6,337 nucleotides of DNA from Minisyncoccota bacterium (lineage in GTDB: Bacteria > Patescibacteriota > Microgenomatia > Levybacterales > UBA12049), in contig JANWIQ010000014.1 of NCBI GenBank assembly GCA_025449795.1, forward strand, positions 1-6,337, given 5' to 3'. Positions within the stretch are counted from its first letter, which is position 1; each line of letters opens with the position of its first letter. Positions 5,113 through 6,337 of this stretch are shown in pieces. The notes beneath the pieces are model-generated. The model ran no database searches. It was given only the letters and a program-made list of their open reading frames with translations, and was not told the origin of the DNA. The position numbers and the translations under genes are program-made.

Positions 5113-5197
5113 AACGCAAATCTCAAAACTACAACGTAGATCTTAAAGATTGTATATGCTAGATGTACATTTGCAATTTGAGATTTGACATTTGAAT
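5103..5197. repeat. Inverted repeat in the DUF5654/Fic divergent region
   Basis: CAAATCTCAAA (5117-5127) is the exact reverse complement of TTTGAGATTTG (5177-5187). The flanks continue as imperfect arms, with AAATCGC-type units on the left and CATTTGAATT on the right, and a small palindrome ATCTT/AAGAT (5140-5150) lies between. The units resemble those of the two other intergenic palindromes but lack the CAAATAAA core. The left arm overlaps the DUF5654 -35 box and the right arm ends just before the Fic start codon. Confidence 0.6.
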
Positions 5198-5198
5198 T

Positions 5199-6251
5199 AT
5201 GTATGCTCCAGTATATACGATTAGCAATAAAATCCTTAAATACATTGGGACGATTGAAGCATGTAAAGAAATAATCGACCATGCGCCGCTCCTGCCCTAC
5301 TACGAAAAAAAATTCCAGAATGAAGCACTGGTGAGAATGGTCCATTATGGGACACATATTGAAGGAAATGAATTGGATTTGTCCCAGGCGGAAAAAGTGG
5401 TGATGGGACAGCAGGTGATCGCGCGCGAGCGGGATATCCAGGAAGTCATTAACTATAGAAAGGTGATTGAGTATATAGAAGAATTAGGTGTTAGGAATAC
5501 AGAAGTAGGGATTGATGAAACATTAATACGACAATTGCATAAAATGACTGTCCATAAAATTCTTCCCGAAGAAACAGCTGGCGCATATCGTAAGACGCAA
5601 GTGGTCATTAAAAATAGCCAGACCGCGGAGGTGGTATTTCGTCCGCCCCAAGCAGTTGCCGTAGGCTACCAAATTGCTGATCTTATGGCATTTATACAAA
5701 GCCCAGAGAGTAATGATATTCATCCAGTATTGAAATCAGGAATTGTTCATTATGAATTTGTGAGAATTCACCCTTTTATCGATGGCAATGGGCGTGTTGC
5801 GCGGGCACTTTCCACACTGATACTTTTTTTGGCGGGATACGACATACGAAAATTCTTTTCGCTGGAAGAATATTTTGACTCCGATGCCGGCAGATATTAT
5901 GAAAGTCTCCAAAGTGTAGAAAAGCAGAATGGAGAGCTTACGATGTGGCTTGAATATTTTACCGAAGGATTGTCTGTTGAATTATCGAAAGTCAAAGAGC
6001 GGGTAGAACAGGTATCGGCAGACCTGCCCATACGGGAGAAATTAGGTGGTAAGCCCCTTATGCTTACTGAGCGGCAAATGAAAATAGTGGAATATGTGCG
6101 AAAGATGGGGTATTTGCAAAATCAGGCATTTAAAAACCTTTTTCCTATGATAAGTGAAGATGCGGTACTCTTGGATATCAAAGCGCTTCTGAAGGCAGGA
6201 CTCATACGTAAGTCAGGTGTTACCAAAGGGGCCAAGTACATTATGGCATAA
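5199..6251 (+). CDS. Fic-domain protein (class II-like AMPylator) with C-terminal winged-helix region
   Basis: Fic proteins transfer AMP, or sometimes another phosphate-linked group, from a nucleotide to a target hydroxyl. This 350-aa protein has the usual class II layout. The N-terminal helical part (about 5-100) contains the probable inhibitory segment GTHIEGNEL (51-59) with E55. The Fic core (about 105-215) contains a flap-like hairpin KTQVVIKNSQTAEVVFRPP (132-150) and the full catalytic motif HPFIDGNGRVAR (191-202) with H191 and R199. A linker follows, and the last 65 residues (about 285-350: LTERQMKIVEYVRKMGYLQNQAFKNLF...LLKAGLIRKSG) look like a winged helix. No toxin/antitoxin partner gene is adjacent, which fits a self-inhibited class II enzyme. 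One oddity is that the Ser/Thr usual four residues before the glutamate is Gly51, with Thr52 one place later. The start at 5199 gives the usual YTISNKILKYI opening. No ribosome site or clear promoter is visible upstream. Confidence 0.92.
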   Translation: MYAPVYTISNKILKYIGTIEACKEIIDHAPLLPYYEKKFQNEALVRMVHYGTHIEGNELDLSQAEKVVMGQQVIARERDIQEVINYRKVIEYIEELGVRNTEVGIDETLIRQLHKMTVHKILPEETAGAYRKTQVVIKNSQTAEVVFRPPQAVAVGYQIADLMAFIQSPESNDIHPVLKSGIVHYEFVRIHPFIDGNGRVARALSTLILFLAGYDIRKFFSLEEYFDSDAGRYYESLQSVEKQNGELTMWLEYFTEGLSVELSKVKERVEQVSADLPIREKLGGKPLMLTERQMKIVEYVRKMGYLQNQAFKNLFPMISEDAVLLDIKALLKAGLIRKSGVTKGAKYIMA

Positions 6252-6293
6252 TATCTGCCTTATAGTGGCAATATCCCACCTTACTTGCATGCC

Positions 6294-6337
6294 TATAATA
6301 TACCTATAGTATTGACAAATAGCTAAGATTTTACTAT
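6294..6337 (+). promoter_or_regulatory. Right margin: truncated promoter for a gene beyond the window
   Basis: The 86 bases after the Fic stop codon hold no gene. A TATAAT (6294-6299) lacks a -35 partner. More convincing is TTGACA (6312-6317), after which 17 bp lead exactly to TAT at 6335-6337, where the window ends, consistent with the first half of a -10 box. The context ATTGACAAAT also occurs at the promoter of the 236-aa gene (389-398). No terminator hairpin for the Fic gene is evident. Confidence 0.35.

Noticed and set aside
5185..5190. Perfect TTGACA just before the Fic gene
   Set aside because: At the right spacing the -10 box would fall inside the coding sequence near 5208, where no TATAAT-like hexamer exists. 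The hexamer is part of the TTTG-rich repeat arm.
1..6337. Alternative genetic code, because no TGA stop codon is used by any of the eight genes
   Set aside because: Eight genes are too few in an AT-rich genome that favours TAA. The known-family proteins have normal lengths and none needs a TGA read as an amino acid.
1..6337. CRISPR array, tRNA, rRNA, insertion sequence or att site
   Set aside because: No regularly spaced repeats with unique spacers, cloverleaf-forming segments, transposase motifs or element-type terminal repeats were found. The palindromes present do not flank any gene cargo.

Overview
The window reads as a stretch of a small, AT-rich bacterial chromosome, most likely from a Patescibacteria/CPR-type lineage (for example Parcubacteria or Microgenomates). 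The evidence is indirect: an archaeal-type UMP kinase, a DUF5654 two-helix membrane protein, a TrpR/YerC-type regulator, long low-complexity palindromes filling the intergenic gaps, and several promoters placed so close to start codons that the mRNAs would be leaderless or nearly so. The lineage assignment is inference. No tRNA, rRNA, CRISPR array, transposase or phage gene is visible.

Layout: (1) 1-1200 holds two unrecognised genes, a 79-codon Pro-rich ORF and a 236-residue soluble protein. The second has a near-consensus promoter (TTGACA, 16 bp, TAGAAT). (2) 1243-1947 is a UMP kinase behind an extended -10 promoter. (3) 1948-2061 is an imperfect palindrome filling the gap to recF (2071-3264), which carries an in-frame insertion of about 33 codons made of nested palindromic repeats. 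(4) 3277-3770 is the most interesting unit. A TrpR-family regulator gene is bracketed by two copies of one operator, each wrapped around an extended -10 promoter; the first drives the regulator itself and the second drives an NAD(P)H-hydrate dehydratase gene (3770-4657). (5) 4656-4784 is a second imperfect palindrome. It separates the dehydratase gene from a convergent DUF5654 gene (4792-5073, minus strand). (6) 5074-5198 is a divergent control region with a third inverted repeat, leading into a class II-like Fic protein (5199-6251). The window ends in the middle of another apparent TTGACA promoter.

How the genes fit together: pyrH supplies UDP for nucleotide synthesis and recF acts in recombinational repair. 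The dehydratase repairs damaged NAD(P)H. The Fic protein probably modifies a target protein with AMP or a related group. Apart from the operator-linked regulator/dehydratase pair these look like separately transcribed genes, not one operon. The best candidate for something undescribed is the regulatory circuit at 3277-3770: a self-regulating TrpR-family factor whose apparent second target is a cofactor-repair enzyme.
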